DNA of 12,539 nucleotides from DAOTYX01 sp034434635. GTDB taxonomy: Bacteria; Chloroflexota; Anaerolineae; B4-G1; DUEL01. The position numbers were made by a program, and so were the translations under genes. Below are positions 1 to 7,727 of the stretch, piece by piece. Every line of letters begins with the position of its first letter. Positions within the stretch are counted from its first letter, which is position 1. Location: positions 1 through 12,539 of the forward strand of contig DAOTYX010000158.1 in NCBI GenBank assembly GCA_034434635.1, given 5' to 3'. The notes below the pieces were generated by a model, which saw only the letters and a list, made by a program, of their open reading frames with translations, was not told where the DNA came from and searched no databases.

Positions 1-531
1 ACGGGCAACGAGCCGGCCTTCGACGTCACCATCAGCGACACCGTGCCGCCGAGCACCACCTACCAGTCCTGCTCCGGCGCGCCATGCAGCCAGGCCGGCG
101 GCATCGTCACCTGGAGCCTGGGCGACCAATACCCGCCTGCCTCGGGTGTGGTACAGATGGTCGTCCTGGTGGACAACGTCCTGGTGAACGGGACAGTGCT
201 CACGAACAGCGTCCTCATCACCGACACCTCCGGCCTGACCGACACCGACGAGATCACCACTCCCGTGGGGAGCAGCCACGTCCTGGCGGTGAGCAAGTCC
301 GCTTTCCCCAGCCCCGTTGTGGCCGGCGGACGGCTGACCTACACCATCGGCTGGGCGGTGACGGGCAACGAGCCGGCCTTCGACGTCACCATCAGCGACA
401 CCGTGCCGCCGAGCACCACCTACCAGTCCTGCTCCGGCGCGCCGTGCAGCCAGGCTGGCGGCATCGTCACCTGGAGCCTGGGCGACCAATACCCGCCTGC
501 CTCGGGCGCGGTGCAGATGGTCGTCCTGGTG
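1..531 (+). repeat. Near-identical 360-bp-period repeat inside the DUF11 gene
   Basis: Bases 1-171 match bases 361-531 with only five mismatches by eye (positions 84, 96, 147, 149 and 153 against +360). The match then drops abruptly, although weaker repeat similarity continues to the domain end. The period is 120 codons, one DUF11 domain. The first copy runs off the left edge, so the duplicated block is probably longer than seen here. Such high nucleotide identity between neighbouring domains points to recent duplication or gene conversion. Confidence 0.95.
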
Positions 532-2124
532 GATTCCGCCGTCCCCAGCGGCACGCTCATCCACAACACCGTCCTCATCACCGACACCTCCGGCATCACC
601 GACACGGATGAGACCGACACGCCCGTAGAGGGCCGTTCCGACCTGGGAGTGGTCAAGGCCGACGATCCCGACCCGGTCATCGTGGGCACGCTGCTCACTT
701 ACACCCTGGAGGTCACCAACTACGGGCCGTCGGTGGCGCGCAACGTCCTGGTGACCGATACCCTGCCGCCGGAGGTGGCCTTCGTCTCCGCCAATCCGCC
801 GCAGACAGGCGGCCCCAACCCGCTGATCTGGGCTCTGGGTGACCTGGCTGTCGGCGAGGTGCGACATCTCACCGTCACCGTGCGGGTTCTGGTGACAACG
901 ACCGCGGTCTTCACCAACCCCGTCGTCGTCGGCTCCGACACGCCCGATGACAACCCCGACAACAACTTCGATGAGGAGCCCACCACCCCGCTGGTGCCGG
1001 GCCTGGAACTGACAAAGGAGGTCGCTCCCGGCGAGGCGGTGCGCTCGATGCCCTTCACCTACACCCTCCGCATCACCAACACCGGCCAGGTCACCTTCGA
1101 CCCCCTGGTGCTCACCGATACCCTGCCCGCCGACTTCCACTACATCCCCGGCTCCGGCAACCCCGCCGACCCCGACCTCATCGCCGCGCCCACCCTGGTC
1201 TGGTTCAACCTCGGCCCGCTGGCTCCCGGCCAGAGCCTCACCGTCACCTTCGCCGTTACCGCCACGCCGGGGATCACCGGCACCTACTGGAACGTGGCGC
1301 TGGTCGGCGGCGTCTATCCCGGCGGCCTCCTCACCGACACCGACGACGTCCCCGTCTCCATCGTGGACCCGCGGGTGATCGTGGACAAGCAACTCGTCAC
1401 TGCCGATCTGGACGAGGTACTTCCCAATTACGTCACCTTCACCATCGCCATCACTAACGTCGGCGTCAGCACCATTGACGTCCTGCCGCTCCTGGACCAG
1501 TACGACCCGTACTACCTGAGCTTCGTCTGGGCCGACCCGATGCCCGACGAGCCCGCTGACGACGGCCTGCTCACCTGGTATGATCTCACCCGGCCAGCGC
1601 CCAACGGCTTCGACCAGAACCTGGCTCCCGGCGCGTCCTTCCACATCACCACCGTCTTCAGCGTCGTGCATGACATCACTACCACCGTGAACGCCGCCTT
1701 CGTCACCGGCGGCGAGGACGTCTACGACAACCCCACCAACGACGTCGAGGACGAGGAGCCGGTCTACGACATCCCCACCGCCGTCGAACTCCTCTACTTC
1801 CGCGTCGGCGGCATCAGCGGGCAGCAGACGCGCCTGGAGTGGGCCACAGCGGTGGAGGTGGATACCTTCGGCTTCAACCTCTACCGCGCGCCGGTGGCGG
1901 ACCGCTTGCGGGCTGAGAGGGTCGCCTTTGTCCCCTCCCAGGCGCGAGGCAGCGGCGCGACCTATGTCTACACCGACACCGTGCCCTACGAGGGAGTCTG
2001 GTGGTACTGGCTGGCCGACGTGGACACTGCTGGCAAAGAGACCTTCTACGGGCCGGTGAGCGCCAGGGTGGGCATCGCCGCCCTACCCCTGCGCGTCTAC
2101 CTGCCTCTCATCGTGCGACGGTGA
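1..2124 (+). CDS. Secreted multi-DUF11 repeat protein with FnIII-like domain and YLPL tail (5' partial)
   Basis: The frame is open from base 1, so the gene starts upstream; 707 residues are visible. They form successive DUF11-type beta-sandwich repeats beginning near residues 94, 214, 334 and 458, after a partial first one. Each has the usual pattern: a (V/L)xKx strand, a TYTLxVTNxG-like strand, a (V/L)TDTLPP turn and a WxLGxLxxG strand. Residues about 591-695 look like a fibronectin-III-like module (ELLYFRV, then LEWATAVEVDTFGFNLYRA). The protein ends in RVYLPLIVRR, the same tail type as the C25 peptidase at 4770-7703. DUF11 proteins are typically extracellular and structural or adhesive; no enzymatic site is visible. 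The signal peptide would lie outside the window. Each of the first two repeats has a close cysteine pair (C24/C29 and C144/C149) that could form a disulfide outside the cell. The family is secure; the exact role is unknown. Confidence 0.93.
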   Translation, partial: TGNEPAFDVTISDTVPPSTTYQSCSGAPCSQAGGIVTWSLGDQYPPASGVVQMVVLVDNVLVNGTVLTNSVLITDTSGLTDTDEITTPVGSSHVLAVSKSAFPSPVVAGGRLTYTIGWAVTGNEPAFDVTISDTVPPSTTYQSCSGAPCSQAGGIVTWSLGDQYPPASGAVQMVVLVDSAVPSGTLIHNTVLITDTSGITDTDETDTPVEGRSDLGVVKADDPDPVIVGTLLTYTLEVTNYGPSVARNVLVTDTLPPEVAFVSANPPQTGGPNPLIWALGDLAVGEVRHLTVTVRVLVTTTAVFTNPVVVGSDTPDDNPDNNFDEEPTTPLVPGLELTKEVAPGEAVRSMPFTYTLRITNTGQVTFDPLVLTDTLPADFHYIPGSGNPADPDLIAAPTLVWFNLGPLAPGQSLTVTFAVTATPGITGTYWNVALVGGVYPGGLLTDTDDVPVSIVDPRVIVDKQLVTADLDEVLPNYVTFTIAITNVGVSTIDVLPLLDQYDPYYLSFVWADPMPDEPADDGLLTWYDLTRPAPNGFDQNLAPGASFHITTVFSVVHDITTTVNAAFVTGGEDVYDNPTNDVEDEEPVYDIPTAVELLYFRVGGISGQQTRLEWATAVEVDTFGFNLYRAPVADRLRAERVAFVPSQARGSGATYVYTDTVPYEGVWWYWLADVDTAGKETFYGPVSARVGIAALPLRVYLPLIVRR

Positions 2125-2130
2125 ACCGGT

Positions 2131-2157
2131 AAGGGGCGCAGCGCTGCTGCGCCCCTT
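2131..2157 (+). terminator. Hairpin terminator after the DUF11 gene
   Basis: A perfect 12-bp stem (AAGGGGCGCAGC at 2131-2142 with GCTGCGCCCCTT at 2146-2157) closes a 3-nt GCT loop seven bases after the TGA stop. Only three T residues follow the GC-rich stem, and they merge into the first intergenic repeat. It is a strong hairpin with a weak U-tract. Position and strength fit an intrinsic terminator for the upstream gene. Confidence 0.6.
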
Positions 2158-2193
2158 TGGATTGCGGCGACTTGTCGCCGCTTTGAAAGCGCC
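2156..2193 (+). repeat. Three-way-junction repeat, copy A (38-nt short form)
   Basis: It starts TTTGGATT, then has hairpin 1: GCGGCGAC (2164-2171), a TT loop, GTCGCCGC (2174-2181). It continues TTTGAAAGCGCC and stops where the second hairpin should begin, going straight into copy B. The truncation point is the same as in copy E at 12129-12166. Confidence 0.85.
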
Positions 2194-2253
2194 TTTGGCT
2201 TGCGGCGACACGTCGCCGCTCTCAAAGCGCCGACTCCGTCGGCGCACTCCAAA
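2194..2253 (+). repeat. Three-way-junction repeat, copy B (60 nt)
   Basis: This is a full-length unit. Hairpin 1 is at 2202-2209/2212-2219 (GCGGCGAC/GTCGCCGC) and the linker is TCTCAAA. Hairpin 2 is at 2227-2234/2238-2245 (GCGCCGAC, TCC loop, GTCGGCGC). The outer arms TTTGGCTT and ACTCCAAA pair only in part (TTTGG with CCAAA), so the two ends look drawn from different variants. Confidence 0.88.
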
Positions 2254-2254
2254 C

Positions 2255-2314
2255 TTTGGACTGCGGCGACACGTCGCCGCTTTCAAAGCGCCGACTCCGT
2301 CGGCGCAGTCCAAA
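2255..2314 (+). repeat. Three-way-junction repeat, copy C (60 nt, perfect)
   Basis: This is the cleanest unit. The outer stem TTTGGACT (2255-2262) pairs perfectly with AGTCCAAA (2307-2314). Inside are hairpin 1 (2263-2270/2273-2280), the linker TTTCAAA (2281-2287) and hairpin 2 (2288-2295/2299-2306). Every base outside the loops and linker pairs. It ends 13 nt before the start codon at 2328, so it would lie in the 5' leader of the reductase gene if transcription starts upstream. Confidence 0.92.
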
Positions 2315-2327
2315 CCGGGGACAGAGA

Positions 2328-3263
2328 ATGCACATCGTCATCTTTGGCACCGGCGCAGTAGGAGGATACTTCGGGGCACGGCTGGCCCAGGCAGGGGAGG
2401 AGGTCACCTTCATCGCCCGCGGCGCGCACCTGCAGGCCATCCGCGAGCACGGCCTCTTCGTGGAGAGCGGGCTGGGAGATTTCCGCATCTGCCCGGCCCA
2501 GGCCACCGACCGCCCGGAAGAAGCCGGCCCGGTGGACGCCGTCCTGGTCGGCGTCAAGGCCTGGCAGGTGCCAGAAGTAGCGCGGGTACTGGCTCCGTTG
2601 ATCGGGCCGGAGACCTTCATCGTCCCCCTGCAGAACGGGGTGGAAGCCCCCGACCAACTGGCCGCGGTCTGGGGCAGAGAGCATGCCCTGGGCGGACTGT
2701 GCCGCATTATCAGCACCGTGGCAGGGCCTGGCCACATCCGCCACGGCGGAATGGAGCCCTATGTTGCCTTCGGGGAACTGGACAACCGCCCCAGCGCGCG
2801 GGCGGAACGGCTGCGGGCGGCCTTCGAGCGGGCCGGCGTGCGGGCGGAAATCCCCCCCGACATCCACGTCGCCCTCTGGGAGAAGTTCCTGTTCATCGCT
2901 CCCTTCGCCGGCCTGGGCGCGGTGACGCGGATGTCGGTGGGTGTGCTGCGGAGCGTCCCCCCGCTCCGGCAGATGCTGGAACAGGCGATCGCCGAGGCCT
3001 TCGCCGTCGGTCGGGCACGGGGGGTCCCCCTGCCCGACGACGCCCCCGCGCGTACGATGGCACTGATAGACGGCTTGCCTGCCGAAGGGACAACCTCCAT
3101 GCAACGGGACATCGTCGCCGGTCGGCCATCGGAACTGGACTACCTGGTCGGCGCGGTCGTGCGGCTGGGAGAGGCCGCCGGGGTAGACACCCCGTTGCAC
3201 ACCTTCTTGTATTACGCTCTCTGGGCCCAGGAGCGACAGGCGCGAGGAGAACTCCGATCTTGA
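2328..3263 (+). CDS. panE: Ketopantoate reductase family protein (2-dehydropantoate 2-reductase)
   Basis: At 311 residues it has the usual PanE/ApbA length. The family reduces 2-dehydropantoate to pantoate with NADPH in pantothenate/CoA synthesis, in the cytosol. The N-terminus has the Rossmann motif GTGAVGG (residues 7-13). It is followed by VKAWQ (76-80), LQNGVE (101-106), WEKF with the probable catalytic lysine K186, and SELDYL with the probable acid E269; the last two match the active-site Lys and Glu of characterised PanE. The ATG at 2328 is chosen because the Rossmann strand begins at once (MHIVIFG) and a GGGGA lies 6 nt upstream. An in-frame upstream ATG at 2256 falls inside the repeat and would add residues encoded by repeat DNA. 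The stop overlaps the next start. Many genomes carry PanE paralogues of uncertain substrate, so the pantoate role is likely but not certain. Confidence 0.93.
   Translation: MHIVIFGTGAVGGYFGARLAQAGEEVTFIARGAHLQAIREHGLFVESGLGDFRICPAQATDRPEEAGPVDAVLVGVKAWQVPEVARVLAPLIGPETFIVPLQNGVEAPDQLAAVWGREHALGGLCRIISTVAGPGHIRHGGMEPYVAFGELDNRPSARAERLRAAFERAGVRAEIPPDIHVALWEKFLFIAPFAGLGAVTRMSVGVLRSVPPLRQMLEQAIAEAFAVGRARGVPLPDDAPARTMALIDGLPAEGTTSMQRDIVAGRPSELDYLVGAVVRLGEAAGVDTPLHTFLYYALWAQERQARGELRS
3244..3250 (+). promoter_or_regulatory. Ribosome binding site deciding the TTG start at 3260
   Basis: GAGGAGA lies at the end of the reductase gene, 9 nt before TTG at 3260-3262. This is the only well-placed initiation codon that keeps the hydrophobic N-terminal segment of the next protein. 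The first in-frame ATG, near 3434, would remove that segment. The arrangement implies coupled translation. Confidence 0.7.
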
Positions 3264-4684
3264 TCTGCAGACGGGTCATTCGGGCGATTCTGGCCGCTGC
3301 AGGCGCCCTCCTCGCCCTTCCCCTCTTCCTGGCCCTCTTCCTGTACGGGCGGGACATCGTCGTAGGGGTCAACGGCCCCTACGTTCCTCGTGGCCCACAC
3401 CCGGCGTTTCCCGAACTGGGCGGAGAGTGGCAGATGCATCCGGTAGACAACCCCGGCGACTGGCTCCCCAACGGCCTGGACGCTGCCGACCTGGACGGCG
3501 ATGGATGGGAGGACTACCTGACCAACTATGAGTTCACCGGCCGATTGCGGATCGCTCTCCACCCTGCCGATCCCCTCGCTGGCTCCCCCTGGCCAGCGAT
3601 AGACGCAGGCCACGTCCCCAACGCCGAGAATGCTTCCTTCGGCGACCTCGACGGCGACGGTCTGCCCGACATCCTCGTCGCCCACGGGGTGGAGCATACC
3701 GACGCGCTGGCCGGCGTGCGCGTCCTCTGGGGCGGCCCCGGCCTCACCTGGAGCGACGGCGGCGACTTTCCCTCTTCCCTCGGCCTGGGCCACTGGCTCA
3801 CCGTCCGCGCCGCCGACCTGGACGGCGATGGCGACCTGGACGTGGTGGCCGGCGGGCGAGCGTCCCGTATGGCCGGAGAGCAACGCCGCAACCTGGATTC
3901 CCCGGCGCTGACCTGGGCGGGGCTGCGCTGGTGGGAAAACCCCGGCCCCGCCGTCCGCGACCTGTCCCAATGGACCATCCACGCCATAGACCCGGCTACG
4001 CGCAGCGGCCACGGCTTCGAGTTCGGCGACATGGACGGCGACGGGGACCCCGACATCGTCAACGGTAATGCCGACTGGGACACGCCGGACGAGGAGGAGA
4101 ACGTCGTCTGGTACGAGAACCCTGGCCGCCGCCCAGATATGGATGCTCCCTGGCCGGCCCACGAGATCTATCGCGGCGGGGAGTTCGTCGGCAAGGAGCA
4201 GGCCATCGTCGCCGACCTGGACGGAGACGGGCTCAACGACATCATAATCCCCACCGAGACGGCCATCTACTGGTTTCGTCAGCGTGAGGACACCGCAGGG
4301 ACAGGGGAGGTGACTTTCGACCTGGTCCAGATTCCCAAACACCCCGCTGCCCGCTGGCCGGGCCGTTCGCTGCGGGTCGCCGACCTCAACGGCGACGGTC
4401 GCCCCGACCTGGTCGGCGCGCTGATGCACCGGAACGGACGCCTGCCCGCGGACCGCGCGGCTATCTTCTGGATGGAGCAGACTGATGACGGCTGGACCAC
4501 CCACGTCATCAAGTGGGGCGACAACTTCCTGGGCCTGGGCCGCTTCAACGGCGAGAAGTGGGACCAGTTGCTCCTTCAGGACGTGGACGGCGACGGCGAT
4601 CTGGACCTGGTCGCCAACTGCGAGGAGTACAATCGCCTGCGGACGATCATCGCCGTGGTCTGGCTGGAGAACCCGACGCAGTAA
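3260..4684 (+). CDS. Membrane-anchored FG-GAP/VCBS seven-repeat propeller protein
   Basis: The protein is 474 residues from a TTG start that overlaps the reductase stop (TTGA). Residues about 8-29 are a hydrophobic segment after ICRRVIR, giving a signal anchor or uncleaved signal peptide with the rest outside. Seven Dx(D/N)GDG calcium-loop motifs begin at residues 77, 129, 186, 257, 319, 375 and 441, spaced 52-71 residues apart. This is the signature of FG-GAP/VCBS repeats folding as a seven-bladed beta-propeller. Recurrent W(W/Y/L)ENP strands (for example VWYENP and VWLENP) belong to the same family. No catalytic domain is visible; binding of ligand, glycan or protein at the surface is the reasonable inference. 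The frame stays open upstream to 2162, but that part is the shadow of the reductase gene. Overlap with an enzyme gene suggests shared transcription rather than a shared pathway. Confidence 0.88.
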   Translation: MICRRVIRAILAAAGALLALPLFLALFLYGRDIVVGVNGPYVPRGPHPAFPELGGEWQMHPVDNPGDWLPNGLDAADLDGDGWEDYLTNYEFTGRLRIALHPADPLAGSPWPAIDAGHVPNAENASFGDLDGDGLPDILVAHGVEHTDALAGVRVLWGGPGLTWSDGGDFPSSLGLGHWLTVRAADLDGDGDLDVVAGGRASRMAGEQRRNLDSPALTWAGLRWWENPGPAVRDLSQWTIHAIDPATRSGHGFEFGDMDGDGDPDIVNGNADWDTPDEEENVVWYENPGRRPDMDAPWPAHEIYRGGEFVGKEQAIVADLDGDGLNDIIIPTETAIYWFRQREDTAGTGEVTFDLVQIPKHPAARWPGRSLRVADLNGDGRPDLVGALMHRNGRLPADRAAIFWMEQTDDGWTTHVIKWGDNFLGLGRFNGEKWDQLLLQDVDGDGDLDLVANCEEYNRLRTIIAVVWLENPTQ

Positions 4685-4769
4685 CACTCCCTGCCTGCAG
4701 ACCATTGCCCAGCCCTACGATTCTCGATCAACACGATAGCAGAAGACTACGCTACGGTGAGAAGTCACA

Positions 4770-7703
4770 ATGCGAAAGCATCTCTTGTCAGCCTGGATCG
4801 TCGTTGCCTTGCTTCTTCCTGTCCACCCCACAGCGAGATGGGCAGAGGGAGCCGCCATCCCTACGGCGGATGGGTTGGTGCTGGAGTGGACTGCCCCGCC
4901 CGTGCAGGTGCACCGTCTGGACGATGGCTCTGTCGCGGTGGCGGCGGAGGGCTATGACCAGACCACCACTCCTGGTGCGCCGCGCCTCCCCTTCACCTCG
5001 ACCCTCATCGCCATCCCGCCCGGGGCCTCCCCCACCCTGCGCATCCTGGCCCTCGAGGAATCAGCGGTGCCCCTGCCAGGGCCGCTGATGACCGCGCCGC
5101 AGCCGCAAGGCGTGCTGCGGGACAGCGCGGGCCGCCCCATCGGCGGAGCCCTCGTTCCGGCAGCGGAGACCCAGGCCCCTCCAGCAACCCCGCTCGTCCT
5201 GGAGGAAGCCGGCAGCGTGCGCGGCGTCCGCCTGGCGCGGGTCACCTTCTACCCGGCCCTGCCCGCACCGGGCGGTCTGCGGCTCATCCGGCATGTCCGT
5301 GCGGAGGTTATCCTGGAACAGGCCGGCACTCCACCGCAAACGGCCCAGGCCGGCGACCCCCTGCTGGGGGTCGTGCGCCGCGCGGTCCGCAACCCGCATG
5401 ATGCCACCCCGTCGCCGCGCAGCGGACAGGCGGACACGACGCCGCGCTTCCTGGGCGGTCCCCGCCAGGCCTTCCTGGAGGTCAGCCGGCCCGGCCTGTA
5501 CCGGGCCACCTACGCGCAGTTGGAGCCATTGGGCCTGACCACCGCCGACCCCCACAACCTCCGTCTCTTCCAGGGCACCGACGAGGTGGCCTGCGAGTGG
5601 GAAGGGGACGACGACAGCCTGTTCGAGCCGGGCGAGTCCCTCCTCTTCTACGCCGAACCCCGCTTCAGCCGCTGGACAGCGGTGGACGCCTACCGGCTGG
5701 TGGCCGACGAGACCGCGGGCCTGCGGCTGATCACTCGCTCCGCCGACCCCACCGGCCTGCCGCAGGCCACCCCCTGGATGGAGGGGGTCTGGGAGAACAA
5801 CGGCATCTACACTCCCGATTGCTTCTGCGGCTCGCTCCCGGCCGGGCGGGACGGGGACCGCTGGGCCTGGGCTGACCTGCGTTGCCCTGGCGCGCCGACC
5901 GCCGTCCTCTTCCAGATGACCGCTGTAGACACAGCCCAGCCCGCTCACCTGACCCTCTGGCTCATCGGTTACACCGCGCTCGCGCCTGCCCCCGACCACC
6001 GCGTGCAGGTGGCCCTCAACGGCACCCCTCTGGGGCAGGTGGAGTGGGACGGGAAGACCGCTGTCACCGCCACGCTCTCCGTCCCGCCAGGCCTCCTGAT
6101 GGGCGCCAACACCCTCACCCTCTCTCTGCCCGGCATCTCTGGCGTGAGCGTGGAGGGAGCATGGCTCGACGCCTTCGCCATCCGTTATGCCCGCGGGCCG
6201 GCGCCGGCGGGAGAGATGGCTGTGTTCGCCACCCCGGTATCACCAGGGGGCACACCGCCAACCGTCACCCTGCCCTACCAACAGTACCTGCCGCTGGTTC
6301 TGCGCGGTTTCGGCGGGGCCGGGACGGGCGCAAGAGGGGCCTACACTGTGGCCCTGAGCGCCGCAGGCCCCTACCGCGCCTACGATGTCACCGATCCACG
6401 CCATCCCTGGCGGCTGACCAACTTCAGGGTGACAGACCACGCCATCACGGTCGGCAATCCAGATGAAGCCTTCCGCCGTTACCTGACCATCGCCGAGAGC
6501 GGCATCCGCTCCCCCCGCGTGCGGGCCGTGGAGGACCCCTGGGGTTTCCACGCGCTGGGCGGCTTCACCGGTGCGGATTACCTCATCATCACCCACCCCG
6601 CCTTCGCCGCCACCCTCGGCCCGCTGGTCGACTTGCGCAGCAGTCAGGGCCTCTCCGTCACCGTGGTCAACGTGCTGGGCATCTACGACGCCTACGGCGA
6701 CGGCCGGCCCGACCCGGAGGCGATCCGCCGCTTCATCGCCGATGCCTACGCCACCTGGGAGCCGCGCCCGGCCTACGTGCTCCTGGTGGGCGATGGTTCC
6801 TTCGACCCCCGGCAGTACCGCTCCGACTCGCCGCCCACCTTCATTCCCCCCTACCTGGCCGATGTGGACCCCTGGGCCGGGGAGACCGCCGCCGACAATC
6901 GCTATGCCTGCGTGGACGGCGACGACCGCCTGCCCGACCTGTTCATCGGGCGCCTGCCGGCGGACTCTCCAGCAGAAGCCCAGGCGACGATCGAAAAGAT
7001 CGTCGCCGCCGAGCGCGACCCTCTCCCCGGTGGTTGGAACCGCAACGTGCTGCTGGTCGCTGACGACCCGGACCGCGCTGGCAACTTTCCTGCCTTCTCC
7101 GAGGCCTACGCTGCTGTTCACGTTGCCACGCCGTTCGTCGTCAACCGTCGTTACTGCGCTGGCTCCTCTCCCGACTCCAGCGACTGCACCGACGCCGCCT
7201 CGCTCCACTCCGCCCTTCTGAGCCGTTGGAACGCTGGAGCATTGCTGATTCAGTTCACCGGCCATTCCTCCTGGCAGCAGTGGGCGGCCGAGCGGTTCTT
7301 TCATCTGGATGACCTGCCCGCGCTGCGCAATAGCCGCCGTCTGCCGGTGGTGACAGAGATGACCTGCCTCACCAGCGCGTTCCACCGCCCCGAGCCCACG
7401 CTGGACGAGGGGCTGGTCACCCTGGCGAGAAACGGCGCCGTCGCGGCCTGGGGTCCGACGGGACTGGGCGTGGGCACCGGTCACCGCTACCTCTCCACCG
7501 GTTTCTTCCGCGCCGTCTTCAGCGATACCGTTGCGACGACAGGGGAAGCGGCCCTGGCAGGGAAACTGGCCCTGGCCGGAGCGGGGTTGTACCCCGACCT
7601 GCTGGACACCTACACCCTGCTGGGCGATCCGGCGCAGCGCCTCCAGCGCACCATCGTCCCGTGGGCCAGCCACGTCTACCTGCCGCTGCTGGCGCGCCAG
7701 TAG
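4770..7703 (+). CDS. Secreted gingipain-like cysteine peptidase (family C25) with YLPL tail
   Basis: The protein is 977 residues from ATG 4770, with GGTGA 9 nt upstream. The N-terminus (MRKHLLSAWIVVALLLP, then an Ala-rich stretch to about residue 28) is a signal peptide. Residues about 30-220 resemble a propeptide region and 225-500 look like beta-sandwich modules. The C25 caspase-fold domain spans about 602-960: ADYLIITHP (602), LLVGDGSFDP (D675) and ADNRYACVDGDDRLPDLFIGRLP. FTGHSSW holds the likely catalytic H832 and EMTCLTSAF the likely nucleophile C866. The 34-residue His-Cys spacing is close to that in gingipains, and a TYTLLGDPA strand follows. The last residues are HVYLPLLARQ, and a second copy of the motif (YLPLVLR, 506-512) lies just before the peptidase half. 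It begins 85 bp after the FG-GAP gene; that gap shows no convincing promoter. The family call is strong; the substrate is unknown. Confidence 0.9.
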   Translation: MRKHLLSAWIVVALLLPVHPTARWAEGAAIPTADGLVLEWTAPPVQVHRLDDGSVAVAAEGYDQTTTPGAPRLPFTSTLIAIPPGASPTLRILALEESAVPLPGPLMTAPQPQGVLRDSAGRPIGGALVPAAETQAPPATPLVLEEAGSVRGVRLARVTFYPALPAPGGLRLIRHVRAEVILEQAGTPPQTAQAGDPLLGVVRRAVRNPHDATPSPRSGQADTTPRFLGGPRQAFLEVSRPGLYRATYAQLEPLGLTTADPHNLRLFQGTDEVACEWEGDDDSLFEPGESLLFYAEPRFSRWTAVDAYRLVADETAGLRLITRSADPTGLPQATPWMEGVWENNGIYTPDCFCGSLPAGRDGDRWAWADLRCPGAPTAVLFQMTAVDTAQPAHLTLWLIGYTALAPAPDHRVQVALNGTPLGQVEWDGKTAVTATLSVPPGLLMGANTLTLSLPGISGVSVEGAWLDAFAIRYARGPAPAGEMAVFATPVSPGGTPPTVTLPYQQYLPLVLRGFGGAGTGARGAYTVALSAAGPYRAYDVTDPRHPWRLTNFRVTDHAITVGNPDEAFRRYLTIAESGIRSPRVRAVEDPWGFHALGGFTGADYLIITHPAFAATLGPLVDLRSSQGLSVTVVNVLGIYDAYGDGRPDPEAIRRFIADAYATWEPRPAYVLLVGDGSFDPRQYRSDSPPTFIPPYLADVDPWAGETAADNRYACVDGDDRLPDLFIGRLPADSPAEAQATIEKIVAAERDPLPGGWNRNVLLVADDPDRAGNFPAFSEAYAAVHVATPFVVNRRYCAGSSPDSSDCTDAASLHSALLSRWNAGALLIQFTGHSSWQQWAAERFFHLDDLPALRNSRRLPVVTEMTCLTSAFHRPEPTLDEGLVTLARNGAVAAWGPTGLGVGTGHRYLSTGFFRAVFSDTVATTGEAALAGKLALAGAGLYPDLLDTYTLLGDPAQRLQRTIVPWASHVYLPLLARQ

Positions 7704-7727
7704 GGGCAGGTCCGCTCAGGACCAGGA

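Noticed and set aside
2256..2327. An earlier in-frame ATG for the reductase gene at 2256
   Set aside because: The extra 24 residues are encoded by repeat copy C and precede the Rossmann strand; ATG 2328 has its own ribosome binding site.
2162..3259. An open frame continuing upstream of the FG-GAP protein to 2162
   Set aside because: It overlaps the reductase gene in another frame, is Arg/Pro/Gly-rich low-complexity translation, and its first part is translated repeat DNA. The hydrophobic N-terminus and ribosome binding site support the start at 3260.
3212..4705. A minus-strand open frame of about 497 codons opposite the FG-GAP gene
   Set aside because: Its V-A-V-x-V pattern is the reverse complement of the Asp/Gly calcium-loop codons of the real gene, and no initiation signal was seen.
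4705..4740. A possible promoter (TTGCCC, then TACGAT or GATAGC) before the peptidase gene
   Set aside because: No pair of boxes has acceptable spacing and match; the 85-bp gap allows read-through from the FG-GAP gene.
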